A stretch of 15,453 nucleotides of DNA from the NCBI GenBank assembly GCA_030597965.1, contig JAUVQU010000036.1, positions 1 to 15,453 of the forward strand, given 5' to 3'. The stretch's first letter is position 1. Each line of letters starts with the position of its first letter. Of this stretch, positions 1 to 6,541 are shown piece by piece. The notes under the pieces were generated by a model that saw only the letters and a program-made list of their open reading frames with translations, had not been told where the DNA came from and searched no databases. The translations under genes were made by a program, and so were the position numbers. The DNA comes from Cellvibrionaceae bacterium. Lineage in GTDB: Bacteria; Pseudomonadota; Gammaproteobacteria; Pseudomonadales; Cellvibrionaceae.

Positions 1-422
1 GCGGTATTGATATTGAAGAACTTTCACGCGTGGTGAATTACGATCTGCCCGACGAGCCAGATGACTACATTCATCGCATTGGCCGCACCGGTCGTGCCGG
101 GGCAAGTGGTGAGGCGGTATCGATTGTCTCTAAAGACGATTTTAGACGACTCTGCGACATTGAAAGCCGCCTTGGGCACATTATTGCCCGTAACGATCTT
201 GAAGAGTTCGCGCCCAGAAAAGAAGTACCTATCTCTATTCTGAATTACACGCCGAAGAATAAAGCGGGGAATATGGGCGCATCCAAAAAACGAGCCCAAG
301 ACGACAAAACCAGAGCTTCGAAGGGTGAGAGAAAGAACAGCGCTAAAAACAAAACTCCGCGAAGCTCTTCGGCCAAACCATCAAAAGGTAAAGACAGCAC
401 TTGGGGTAAGTGGGATGGTTAA
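1..422 (+). CDS. DEAD-box ATP-dependent RNA helicase, RhlE-like, C-terminal end (5' truncated)
   Basis: The reading frame is open from the window edge (first full codon at base 3) to TAA at 420-422, so only about 139 C-terminal residues are present. The first residues read GIDIEEL, then VVNYDLPDEPDDYIHRIGRTGRAG. This is the motif V to motif VI part of the second RecA-like domain of DEAD-box helicases; the arginines of HRIGRTGR contact ATP. The segment after it (GEAVSIVSKDD, DIESRLG) follows the RhlE pattern. The last ~50 residues are a low-complexity Lys/Ser/Arg tail ending in WGKWDG, as is usual for RNA-binding tails of RhlE-type proteins. Family role: ATP-driven RNA unwinding in ribosome assembly or RNA turnover. 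The Walker motifs lie outside the window. Assignment to RhlE rather than another DEAD-box subgroup is probable, not certain. Confidence 0.9.
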   Translation, partial: GIDIEELSRVVNYDLPDEPDDYIHRIGRTGRAGASGEAVSIVSKDDFRRLCDIESRLGHIIARNDLEEFAPRKEVPISILNYTPKNKAGNMGASKKRAQDDKTRASKGERKNSAKNKTPRSSSAKPSKGKDSTWGKWDG

Positions 423-434
423 GTCGATATTTTA

Positions 435-902
435 ATGAAACAAGCCAAAGCAATTATCACTTCAGAAAAAGTCACCATTCATGCACCAGCCTCCGTTGTA
501 TGGCAAGTGCTGACCGATTTAGAAAAGTACCCCGAGTGGAACCCCTTTACCGTTCAAGCCGTGTCGAACTTAAAGATAGGCAGTCCTATTGATATGACCC
601 TGCCTAAAGCAAACGGCAAGGCAATGACGCAACGGGAATATATCAAAGTTGTAGATATAGAAAAGCAACTGAGCTGGGGCGCACCCATGCCATACCGCTG
701 GATTTTAGAAGCGCTGCGCGATCAGTACATAGCAGTATTAGATGAAAACACCTGCACCTATTTCACCACCGATAGCTTTTGGGGATTATTGACCAATACC
801 GTGATGAAGCAACAGGGTCTGTGGGTAAAAAATGGTTTTGACTCGGTGGCCTTTGCGTTAAAACAGCGGGCAGAGTCTTTAATTTACAGGGAAGAAACTT
901 AA
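435..902 (+). CDS. SRPBCC-fold (polyketide cyclase/START-like) protein
   Basis: This encodes 155 residues, the usual size of a single SRPBCC domain. The N-terminal part reads KVTIHAPASVVWQVLTDLEKYPEWNPFT, the typical first beta strand, helix and 'W-x-x-L-x-D-x-x-x-Y-P-x-W-N' signature of this family. The fold makes a deep hydrophobic pocket for lipids or other small apolar ligands. The ligand or reaction cannot be told from sequence, and no catalytic motif is evident. There is no signal peptide, so it is probably cytosolic. It starts 12 bases after the helicase stop with only a weak ribosome binding site, so it is probably co-transcribed and perhaps translationally coupled with the helicase gene. 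A strong hairpin follows it at once. Confidence 0.8.
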   Translation: MKQAKAIITSEKVTIHAPASVVWQVLTDLEKYPEWNPFTVQAVSNLKIGSPIDMTLPKANGKAMTQREYIKVVDIEKQLSWGAPMPYRWILEALRDQYIAVLDENTCTYFTTDSFWGLLTNTVMKQQGLWVKNGFDSVAFALKQRAESLIYREET

Positions 903-913
903 ACCAAAAAAAC

Positions 914-938
914 GGGTGTGTCACTATGTGACACACCC
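914..938. terminator. Bidirectional rho-independent terminator
   Basis: An 11-bp perfect stem, GGGTGTGTCAC (914-924) against GTGACACACCC (928-938), has a 3-base loop. A TATTGTT tract follows on the plus strand. A run of A's with one CC break (901-912) gives a U-rich tail on the minus strand. It lies between two convergent genes, the SRPBCC gene ending at 902 and the Cys-rich lipoprotein gene ending at 973, and can serve both. Confidence 0.85.
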
Positions 939-972
939 TATTGTTCAAACCGAACTAATATTACCAATATTT

Positions 973-1512
973 TTATATTTGGCTGGCGGAGCCAGGCAGC
1001 GCAGCATTACAACCCGAGGTGATATTTTTACTATTTTCTCTAAGGCATGACACCTGCTCACCTGTGCCAGCTTTAGCATCGGGGCAATAGAGCTCGAGGT
1101 CAACCTGACAGGCGGAGAAAAAATCTTCCAAAGCGTCAAATAAACCCTCAAGAACAACACCCACACGCTCAGTCACGTCATAACAACCATCTTCAAGCAG
1201 GTCTGTGTGCGCATAAAGACATGCCGCTATACGACCATCACCCGGTAACACCTGTGGACAGTACTTTTCAACATCTGCCCCACAGAGAGCGTCAAATTGC
1301 TGAGATTTAGAAGCAGCGTCCATCGATTCTGTTGCCTCAGGCGTCTCGGCTTCAACCACTTCTGCTTCAACTACTTCTGCTTCAACTACCTCTACCGCTT
1401 CCACTTGCTTAGCCTCTTCTGTTGTTGCCTCGTCAGAAGAGCCGCAGCCCGTGATAAAGAAAACCATCGCCAACGCGGCCAGAATGGAAAGAACTCGACT
1501 CGAGTTATTCAT
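973..1512 (-). CDS. Lipoprotein with two Cys-rich (GLG1/FGFR-like) repeats
   Basis: From the chosen ATG at 1512 the protein has 179 residues. An AAAAGG ribosome binding site at 1521-1526, 8 bases upstream, supports this start over an in-frame extension to 1557. Residues 1-22 form a lipoprotein signal peptide with lipobox ITGC and acylated Cys23. Residues 37-62 are a Val/Glu/Ala-rich linker built from VVEAE units. Residues 77-168 contain two copies of the same cysteine spacing: C77, C85, C98, C110 and C135, C143, C156, C168. This C-x7-C-x12-C-x11-C pattern, with GDGR-like turns and CL after the third half-turn, matches the Cys-rich GLG1/FGFR repeat family (Pfam Cys_rich_FGFR) as I know it. The eight cysteines probably form disulfides in the periplasm. 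Function unknown. It lies 45 bases after the gene at 1558-1920 and may be in one transcript with it. Confidence 0.85.
   Translation of the reverse strand: MNNSSRVLSILAALAMVFFITGCGSSDEATTEEAKQVEAVEVVEAEVVEAEVVEAETPEATESMDAASKSQQFDALCGADVEKYCPQVLPGDGRIAACLYAHTDLLEDGCYDVTERVGVVLEGLFDALEDFFSACQVDLELYCPDAKAGTGEQVSCLRENSKNITSGCNAALPGSASQI
1349..1393 (-). repeat. 15-bp tandem repeat coding for VVEAE units
   Basis: Three nearly identical 15-base units lie head to tail at 1349-1363, 1364-1378 and 1379-1393 (plus-strand form gcttcaactacttct, differing at one or two bases). They code for the V-V-E-A-E linker between the lipid anchor and the Cys-rich domain. The period is a multiple of three, so changes in copy number would only change linker length. 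Confidence 0.75.
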
Positions 1513-1557
1513 AACTTTTTCCTTTTGTAACCAATTCACAATACAACAGTAATCCAA

Positions 1558-1920
1558 TTACGGATTTATGATGATATAAATTTGCTGACCATTATCAAAT
1601 CGAGGCATGTAATAAATACCGCCACAACGATGATGCATTAGCCCATTAAAAAATACTTTGTGACAACCGCGTGGCAAAGCATGGTAGTACTGATGCCGGC
1701 GATTAACACGCCTAACCGTACGCCTTACATCGCGTCTTACCTCACGCCTTATCCCACGTCGAATCTCTCCTCGATGGTCGTTATAGGCTTGAGCCTGATT
1801 AATGCTGATACGCAAAGATGGTACTTCGGATTGATCATACGAACTGATCGTAACGCCAAATCCCATAAACAGTAATAGGGCTATACCGTATGAGGACAGT
1901 TTGCGAATGGGGTTTCCCAT
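1558..1920 (-). CDS. Small secreted protein with RR-x-x repeat, function unknown
   Basis: This encodes 120 residues, with a clear AGGAG ribosome binding site six bases before the ATG at 1920. Residues 11-27 form a hydrophobic segment. A likely signal peptidase site follows AQA at 43-45, although the spacing to the hydrophobic core is long, so an uncleaved anchor is also possible. Residues 54-75 carry six Arg pairs at exact four-residue spacing (54-55, 58-59, 62-63, 66-67, 70-71, 74-75), giving a highly basic helix. The C-terminal part (LPRGC, HHRCGGIYYMP, QQIYIIINP) resembles the 'GGxYYxP...xxYxVVxPP' ending of small periplasmic proteins of the DUF6515 type. I treat that as a resemblance only. 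It has two cysteines, at 86 and 99. No function is assigned. Confidence 0.75.
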   Translation of the reverse strand: MGNPIRKLSSYGIALLLFMGFGVTISSYDQSEVPSLRISINQAQAYNDHRGEIRRGIRREVRRDVRRTVRRVNRRHQYYHALPRGCHKVFFNGLMHHRCGGIYYMPRFDNGQQIYIIINP

Positions 1921-1955
1921 GTGAATCTCCTATGTATTTAATGTCACTGAAAAAG

Positions 1956-1976
1956 TATAGATGGAATACATCTATA
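1956..1976 (-). terminator. Possible weak terminator after the short lipoprotein gene
   Basis: A perfect 8-bp inverted repeat, TATAGATG (1956-1963) and CATCTATA (1969-1976), has a 5-base loop. On the minus strand it is followed by CTTTTTC and sits about 10 bases past the stop at 1986. The stem is AT-rich, so termination would be weak. It could instead be an operator for the gene starting at 1920. Confidence 0.4.
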
Positions 1977-1985
1977 AATACAACT

Positions 1986-2384
1986 TTAAAAAGCTTCACC
2001 CAAATCTTGCACTTTGATTTTTTTAGTAGCCGCAGGATCTACTGGAACATATCCCTCACCGCGCAATATTAAACCGCTCATTTCCATGCAATTGTAGGCA
2101 TCACGAGTCAGGCTTCTGGCTGAATGAGTATGTTTGTCCGCTTCCTTCCAAGTCTGGGCACTGTTTTCATCGCCCCTTCTCACAGCTGACCTGGCCAAAG
2201 CCGTTTCTCTTTTGGCATCGGATAAATTCTCATCGAAATTACACTCGGCTTTTATACGATCAACGGTTGCCTGATCAGATAAAACACCTTTTGGGGTATA
2301 CCACTGAGTATTTTGTTTTGGTGCTGAAGCGCAGCCAGTGAGCGTAATGACAAAAAAGCTGATAACGATATAAATCTTGTTCAC
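1986..2384 (-). CDS. Short lipoprotein, function unknown
   Basis: With the GTG start at 2384 the product has 132 residues. It has a compact lipoprotein signal peptide (VNK, then the hydrophobic IYIVISFFVIT) ending in lipobox LTGC with Cys18. The frame stays open upstream to an ATG at 2474. Starting there would put about 30 mostly unrelated residues before the signal peptide, so GTG is preferred although its ribosome binding site is poor. The mature part has W28, C48 and C99 (AECNF, YNCMEMSG). This is a pattern seen in many small uncharacterised proteobacterial lipoproteins, where the two cysteines may pair. A TATAAT hexamer lies on the minus strand at 2486-2481, with no good -35 element. No function is assigned. 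Confidence 0.7.
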   Translation of the reverse strand: MNKIYIVISFFVITLTGCASAPKQNTQWYTPKGVLSDQATVDRIKAECNFDENLSDAKRETALARSAVRRGDENSAQTWKEADKHTHSARSLTRDAYNCMEMSGLILRGEGYVPVDPAATKKIKVQDLGEAF

Positions 2385-2520
2385 TGATTTTTTTCCGTGG
2401 GTATGTGTTATTTTTTTAATCAACAAGATGATAACACTACGCATGGAACATGGCAGCCAAAGAAACCTGCACACGAGTGTATTATATGGCGATGGCGGAC
2501 CCAGAAGGGTTAACTAAAGA

Positions 2521-4353
2521 TTAGGCATCTCTCGCTTCTTGAAACTGTAGATCCGCCAAGCGTTTATACAGGGGTGAAGCCTCTATTAATTCAGAGTGAC
2601 TACCTTGCGCTACCAACTGCCCCTGATCCAACACTGCAATACTATCGGCGTGCAGAATCGTCGCTAAGCGATGGGCAATAATAATCGTCGTACGGTTTTT
2701 CATCAGCGTTTCCAGCGCTTGTTGCACGTGATATTCACTCTCAGCATCCAGCGCACTGGTCGCTTCATCCAACAGCAGAATCTTTGGGTCTTTTAGAATC
2801 GCACGCGCAATGGCCAAACGCTGTTTTTGCCCACCGGACAAACGCGTACCCTGCTCACCCAGATGACTGCCATAACCATCCGGTAGCTGCTGAATAAACT
2901 CATGGGCATGGGCGGCCTTAGCCGCAGCAATCACTTCCTCGTCGGTTGCACCGGGTTTACCGTAGCGAATGTTGTACCAAACATCGGCGGTAAACAGCGC
3001 CGGCTGTTGTGGTACTACCGCTAATTGTTTGCGCAATATCTCGGTATCCAACTCCCGAATATCCACACCGTCGAGAGTAATGCGTCCGCCCTGTGGATCG
3101 TAAAAGCGCTGCAGTAATTCCAGCAAGGTAGATTTACCCGCACCGGAAGGACCCACCAATGCCAAGCTCTTGCCCTCTTCAATATTCAAATTTAAACCAC
3201 GTACAGCAGGCTGATTAGGTCGCGAAGGATAATTAAAATCGACTGACTCAAAGGACAACTGGGCTTTGGGGTTATTCAAACTGCTGCCAAACTGTACCCC
3301 GTCAGCAGTAACAGGAATAAGCGACTCAACACTCAACAAATCCATTAGCCGTTCAGTCGCACCGTTAGCACGCTGCAGCTCACCATACACTTCTGATACT
3401 GTTGCCACGGCAGAGCCCATCATAATGGCGTAGAACACAAACGCAGCGAGATCACCGCCGCTCATACGCCCTGCCAACATATCGTTGCCGCCTACCCACA
3501 ACAAACCACTGATAGCCCCAAACATCATCAGTATGACGATGGCAACCAATAATGCCCGCTGGCGCACTCGCTTCTTAGCCACCTTAAATGCTATTTCTAC
3601 CTCTGCACCAAAGGCCTGTTTTTCGTAATCTTCGCGGGTGTAACTTTGCACGGTTTTTATATGCTGAATAATTTCACCGGCATAGCTACCCACATCAGCA
3701 ATAGAGTCCTGGCTTGCTTTAGACAGCTTCCGCACACGGCGGCCATAAAGCAGAATCGGCAAGAGCACGAGCGGCACACCCACCAATACAATCAAACTCA
3801 GCTTAAGATTAGTGAATAGCAATAAAATCAACGCACCTATAAACGTCAAGGTACTGCGCAACGCCATTGAGAAAGATGAACCAATAATGTTTTGCAACAA
3901 GGTTGTATCAGTAGTGAGGCGCGACATAATCTCGCCGCTACGATTAGTCTCAAAATAACTGGGGTGTAACGTAATAATATGATCAAACACCGCTCTACGC
4001 AGATCCGCCACTACGCGCTCACCCAACCAAGACACCAGATAAAAACGCGCGTAAGTACCTATCGCCATCAAGAAAGCTAAACCGATAATAAGCACCACCG
4101 CATTCGTGAGGGCATCACTGGAATGCCCCACAAAGCCATCATCAATCAACAACTTAACGCCCTGCCCGATGGACAAAGTAATACCCGCCGTAAACACCAG
4201 CGCCACTGCCGCACCCACCAGTGTTTTTTTATAGGGCTTCATAAATTGCCAAAGCGCCGCCAGCATTTCGCCCGAACTCATGCTTGAAGCAGGCTGCTGA
4301 GCAGATGACTCTTCTGCAACAGAGCTAATTTCAGGTTCGGCAGTGTTCGACAT
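2521..4353 (-). CDS. ABC exporter, fused permease/ATPase, MsbA-related
   Basis: This encodes 610 residues from the ATG at 4353; a TTG three codons upstream is possible. It is a half-transporter with an N-terminal membrane domain (about six helices, residues ~44-320) and a C-terminal ATPase. Visible ATPase motifs are Walker A GPSGAGKST (401-409), Q-loop QQ (449-450), signature LSGGQ (505-509), Walker B ILLLDE (525-530) and switch His561 in IAHR. It would act as a homodimer in the inner membrane. The sequence best fits the group related to, but distinct from, the lipid A flippase MsbA. The substrate is unknown; lipids, peptides or drugs are all possible in this family. The first ~30 residues are polar and Ser-rich, and expected to be disordered. 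The gene is divergent from nnrS and appears to be transcribed alone. Confidence 0.93.
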   Translation of the reverse strand: MSNTAEPEISSVAEESSAQQPASSMSSGEMLAALWQFMKPYKKTLVGAAVALVFTAGITLSIGQGVKLLIDDGFVGHSSDALTNAVVLIIGLAFLMAIGTYARFYLVSWLGERVVADLRRAVFDHIITLHPSYFETNRSGEIMSRLTTDTTLLQNIIGSSFSMALRSTLTFIGALILLLFTNLKLSLIVLVGVPLVLLPILLYGRRVRKLSKASQDSIADVGSYAGEIIQHIKTVQSYTREDYEKQAFGAEVEIAFKVAKKRVRQRALLVAIVILMMFGAISGLLWVGGNDMLAGRMSGGDLAAFVFYAIMMGSAVATVSEVYGELQRANGATERLMDLLSVESLIPVTADGVQFGSSLNNPKAQLSFESVDFNYPSRPNQPAVRGLNLNIEEGKSLALVGPSGAGKSTLLELLQRFYDPQGGRITLDGVDIRELDTEILRKQLAVVPQQPALFTADVWYNIRYGKPGATDEEVIAAAKAAHAHEFIQQLPDGYGSHLGEQGTRLSGGQKQRLAIARAILKDPKILLLDEATSALDAESEYHVQQALETLMKNRTTIIIAHRLATILHADSIAVLDQGQLVAQGSHSELIEASPLYKRLADLQFQEARDA

Positions 4354-4516
4354 AAGGTTCAACTTTATAAGTAAGTAGTCAGACTTTTTATATTAGGCCA
4401 GAAGGTATTATTTAAAGGCAAACACCCGTGGTCACCATAGCAGCAAAAGAAGCCATAATGGACAGAGATCAAATCACACAGTCGTATTAAGTGTAGAATC
4501 ATTGCCAATAATTAAC

Positions 4517-4520
4517 GGAG
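4517..4520 (+). promoter_or_regulatory. Ribosome binding site that fixes the nnrS start
   Basis: GGAG lies eight bases before a GTG at 4529. The in-frame TTG at 4502 has no comparable site. This makes GTG the likely start codon of nnrS. Confidence 0.65.
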
Positions 4521-4528
4521 ATCTACCG

Positions 4529-5719
4529 GTGACAGACCAACCAGCCCCTATTCTACGTCTCGCGTTTCGCCCTTTCTTTCTCTTCGGTACGCTGTTTTCA
4601 GTGTTAGCGATTGGCTGGTGGAGTTGGTGGTGGCTAAACCCAACGGCTTGGGTGCCATACGGCGGTGTGATCTGGTGGCACGGGCACGAAATGATTTTCG
4701 GTTTTGCCGCCGCTATTGTTGTGGGTTTCTTATTAACCGCCGTACAAAACTGGACGGGGGTACCGGGCTTACGCGGTTTACCTCTAGCGTTATTATTTGG
4801 CCTTTGGCTGGCCGGACGTCTGTTGATCAGCTTTGGTGACACCTTACCCGCAGAAATTATTGCTGCCGTCGACAGTAGCTTTCTGCTGGCCGCTGCAATG
4901 GCCATGGCCTACCCCGTGATTGTAGCCAAACGCTGGCGCAATTTAATGTTTGTGCCGATATTGCTGGTATTGTCCGGGCTCAATATCACCAGTCACCTGG
5001 CAATCTCCGATGACCCGCTGTTGGCCATGAAAGCACTGCAAACCGCTGTGCTACTCATCAGCTTAATCGTTGCTATTATTGGTGGGCGTGTCATGCCGAT
5101 GTTTACCACCAACGGCTTAATGGCCGCGGGTATAAAAATCACCAAGCCAGAACCGAAACGCTGGTTAGAATTATGCAGCTTATTAAGCCTGTTACTGGTC
5201 GTCATCAGCAGCCTGACTGGCTTTGACCAACTGCCCAATGGTTTTACTGTGTCTCTGCTGGCATTTGCCTCAATAGCAAATACTGTTCGGTTTTTACGTT
5301 GGGGCTTTTGGCGCACTTGGCCTGTGCCGCTATTGTGGTCATTACACTTAGCTTATATGTTCCTACCGCTAGGTTTGATCGCTTTGTTGTTACTGGAAGT
5401 GGGCTTACTGAATAACACCAGTGCTGCACTGCACTGCTTTACCGTCGGCACCATCGGCGGCATGATTCTTTCCATGGTATCCCGCGTCAGCCTTGGCCAC
5501 ACTGGCAGACCTCTACAACCACCTAAACCAATGTCACTGGCATTTTCGTTACTACTACTGGGGGCTGTTATACGTGTAATAATTCCTGGCTGGGCTCCTG
5601 CTTACAGCAACGTTGGTATAGGGCTGGCAGGGATTTTCTGGGTCCTCGCCTTTGGTATTTTTTGCGGATGCTATTCACGCCTGTTGCTCACAGCCCGAGC
5701 CGATGGAAAGCCGGGTTAA
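4529..5719 (+). CDS. nnrS: NnrS family haem/copper membrane protein
   Basis: This encodes 396 residues from the GTG at 4529, about the normal NnrS length. It is almost wholly hydrophobic with around a dozen predicted membrane helices. Family landmarks are the N-terminal LAFRPFFLFG, the WWHGHEMIFGF motif (His51, His53, Glu54), GGRVMPMFT (185-193), and the His302 segment LHCFTVGTIGGMILSMVSRVSLGHTGRP (His302, His324). In NnrS these histidines are likely metal or haem ligands. The protein is known to ease nitric oxide or nitrosative stress in denitrifiers and in Vibrio. Here it has no denitrification, norB or nitrite reductase gene beside it, so a detoxifying role is more likely than respiration. 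I could not find a clean FNR/NNR or NsrR box in 4363-4528. It is divergent from the ABC exporter gene. Confidence 0.92.
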   Translation: MTDQPAPILRLAFRPFFLFGTLFSVLAIGWWSWWWLNPTAWVPYGGVIWWHGHEMIFGFAAAIVVGFLLTAVQNWTGVPGLRGLPLALLFGLWLAGRLLISFGDTLPAEIIAAVDSSFLLAAAMAMAYPVIVAKRWRNLMFVPILLVLSGLNITSHLAISDDPLLAMKALQTAVLLISLIVAIIGGRVMPMFTTNGLMAAGIKITKPEPKRWLELCSLLSLLLVVISSLTGFDQLPNGFTVSLLAFASIANTVRFLRWGFWRTWPVPLLWSLHLAYMFLPLGLIALLLLEVGLLNNTSAALHCFTVGTIGGMILSMVSRVSLGHTGRPLQPPKPMSLAFSLLLLGAVIRVIIPGWAPAYSNVGIGLAGIFWVLAFGIFCGCYSRLLLTARADGKPG

Positions 5720-5952
5720 CGCTATAGACGAACTAGAGTAACTCGCCTGCATGAAGGCGTAGTCTAGCCAAAGTTGGCTATAAGCGTAAATACATTAGCT
5801 GCTTCCTGGCAGCTATTAACGGCCAATCCATGAACTAATAAACCCCTCCAGCTCTACTCCCTCTGTAAAACACCAGATGTAAACGATGAAATGCAGGTGC
5901 CAAGAACTTGGCATTACCGGCCTGTAACCCCATTTACAGCCTACCTATAAGA

Positions 5953-5980
5953 TTGCATACTTGCCATTTATGACTATACT
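5953..5980 (+). promoter_or_regulatory. Possible promoter for the 93-aa gene
   Basis: A TATACT -10-like hexamer (5975-5980) lies 16 bases after a weak TTGCAT -35-like hexamer (5953-5958). Transcription would begin near 5987 and give a leader of about 105 bases that contains the hairpin at 6000-6048. The -35 match is poor. Confidence 0.3.
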
Positions 5981-5999
5981 GACATGCAAGGCTTGTCAT

Positions 6000-6048
6000 T
6001 TGGCTCCAGGGTTGGAAGAGCACACATAGACTGCGTACCCAGAGCCAA
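6000..6048 (+). other. Leader hairpin upstream of the 93-aa gene
   Basis: TTGGCTC (6000-6006) pairs with GAGCCAA (6042-6048). After a CA/A internal loop, GGGT (6009-6012) pairs with ACCC (6037-6040). This gives 11 pairs closing a 24-base loop. It ends about 30 bases before the ribosome binding site of the gene at 6093, a suitable place for a structured mRNA leader. Confidence 0.45.
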
Positions 6049-6092
6049 GCAAAACAACCCACACACCCATCGCAAAAAAGAAGGCTCGTATA

Positions 6093-6374
6093 ATGAACCG
6101 ATGGATTGAAAACCGCAGCGGAGAAACCAGCGCCTCTGTTAAAATAAATAATATTGTTCATCTCAGGCTTGATGACCATTTTTCCTATCTTGTTAAAGCA
6201 CTGGTTACTGGAACATCCCAAGACCGGTTCACAGCCAAGGTTGTGGGGATTTATGACTGGGGAACCAAGATCAACCTAGCTATCTGCGAAAAAGAAAAGC
6301 TGGAGGTGCTCACAAAGGAAAACTTAGAGCTGAAACAGAGCTACATACATAAGATCGTCTTTAGCAACGCCTAA
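6093..6374 (+). CDS. Hypothetical 93-aa protein
   Basis: An AGAAGG ribosome binding site (6079-6084) lies eight bases before the ATG, which supports a real gene. The protein is soluble, without a signal peptide or membrane segment. Predicted by eye, residues 14-70 alternate in short strands (ASVKINNIVHLRL, FTAKVVGIYDWGTKINLAI), a pattern that fits a small beta-barrel like those of KOW/Tudor/PilZ-type domains. A Lys/Glu-rich helix follows (CEKEKLEVLTKENLELK). I do not recognise the family. It stands alone between nnrS and a minus-strand orphan, behind a structured leader. The opposite-strand reading frame here (5934-6221) is judged spurious. Confidence 0.6.
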   Translation: MNRWIENRSGETSASVKINNIVHLRLDDHFSYLVKALVTGTSQDRFTAKVVGIYDWGTKINLAICEKEKLEVLTKENLELKQSYIHKIVFSNA

Positions 6375-6541
6375 GCATGTATATACATAACTTTTCACTT
6401 TACTAGTAATTTAACTTCAAGCCAGAAGCCTCCTGTCCCTGCTTCACTGTAAAATCACAGGTTACTGGCGGCGCCCACGCACTGGACGCGGTCAGAACCC
6501 TCAGTCGTAACAACCAGCTCTTATTATTTAAGTTAGGCATT

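Larger units (their letters stand above)
5720..6092. other. Non-coding region with a series of stem-loops
   Basis: No convincing gene lies in this 373-base stretch. It holds five perfect short inverted repeats: CGCCT/AGGCG (5744-5759), TAGCCAA/TTGGCTA (5765-5780), TAGCTGC/GCAGCTA (5796-5815), TGCCAAG/CTTGGCA (5898-5913) and CTGTAA/TTACAG (5922-5939). A larger imperfect hairpin follows at 6000-6048. None has a following U-run, so they are not standard terminators. The first three come right after nnrS and could protect or end its mRNA. The later ones lie before the 93-aa gene at 6093. A structured RNA or repeat cluster is possible. Confidence 0.6.

Noticed and set aside
1513..1557. N-terminal extension of the Cys-rich lipoprotein by 15 residues
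   Set aside because: It would place charged residues before the signal peptide and includes the ribosome binding site for the ATG at 1512.
4440..4500. Possible FNR/NNR box upstream of nnrS
   Set aside because: Only a half-site (ATCAA near 4468) is present; no matching TTGAT at the right spacing.
5934..6221. Minus-strand 95-residue open frame opposite the start of the gene at 6093
   Set aside because: No ribosome binding site, Cys/Trp-rich composition typical of an antisense frame, and it overlaps a plus-strand gene with a good ribosome binding site.
6377..6388. 12-base palindrome ATGTATATACAT after the 93-aa gene
   Set aside because: Very AT-rich and short; could be chance, and it has no U-run or known operator match.
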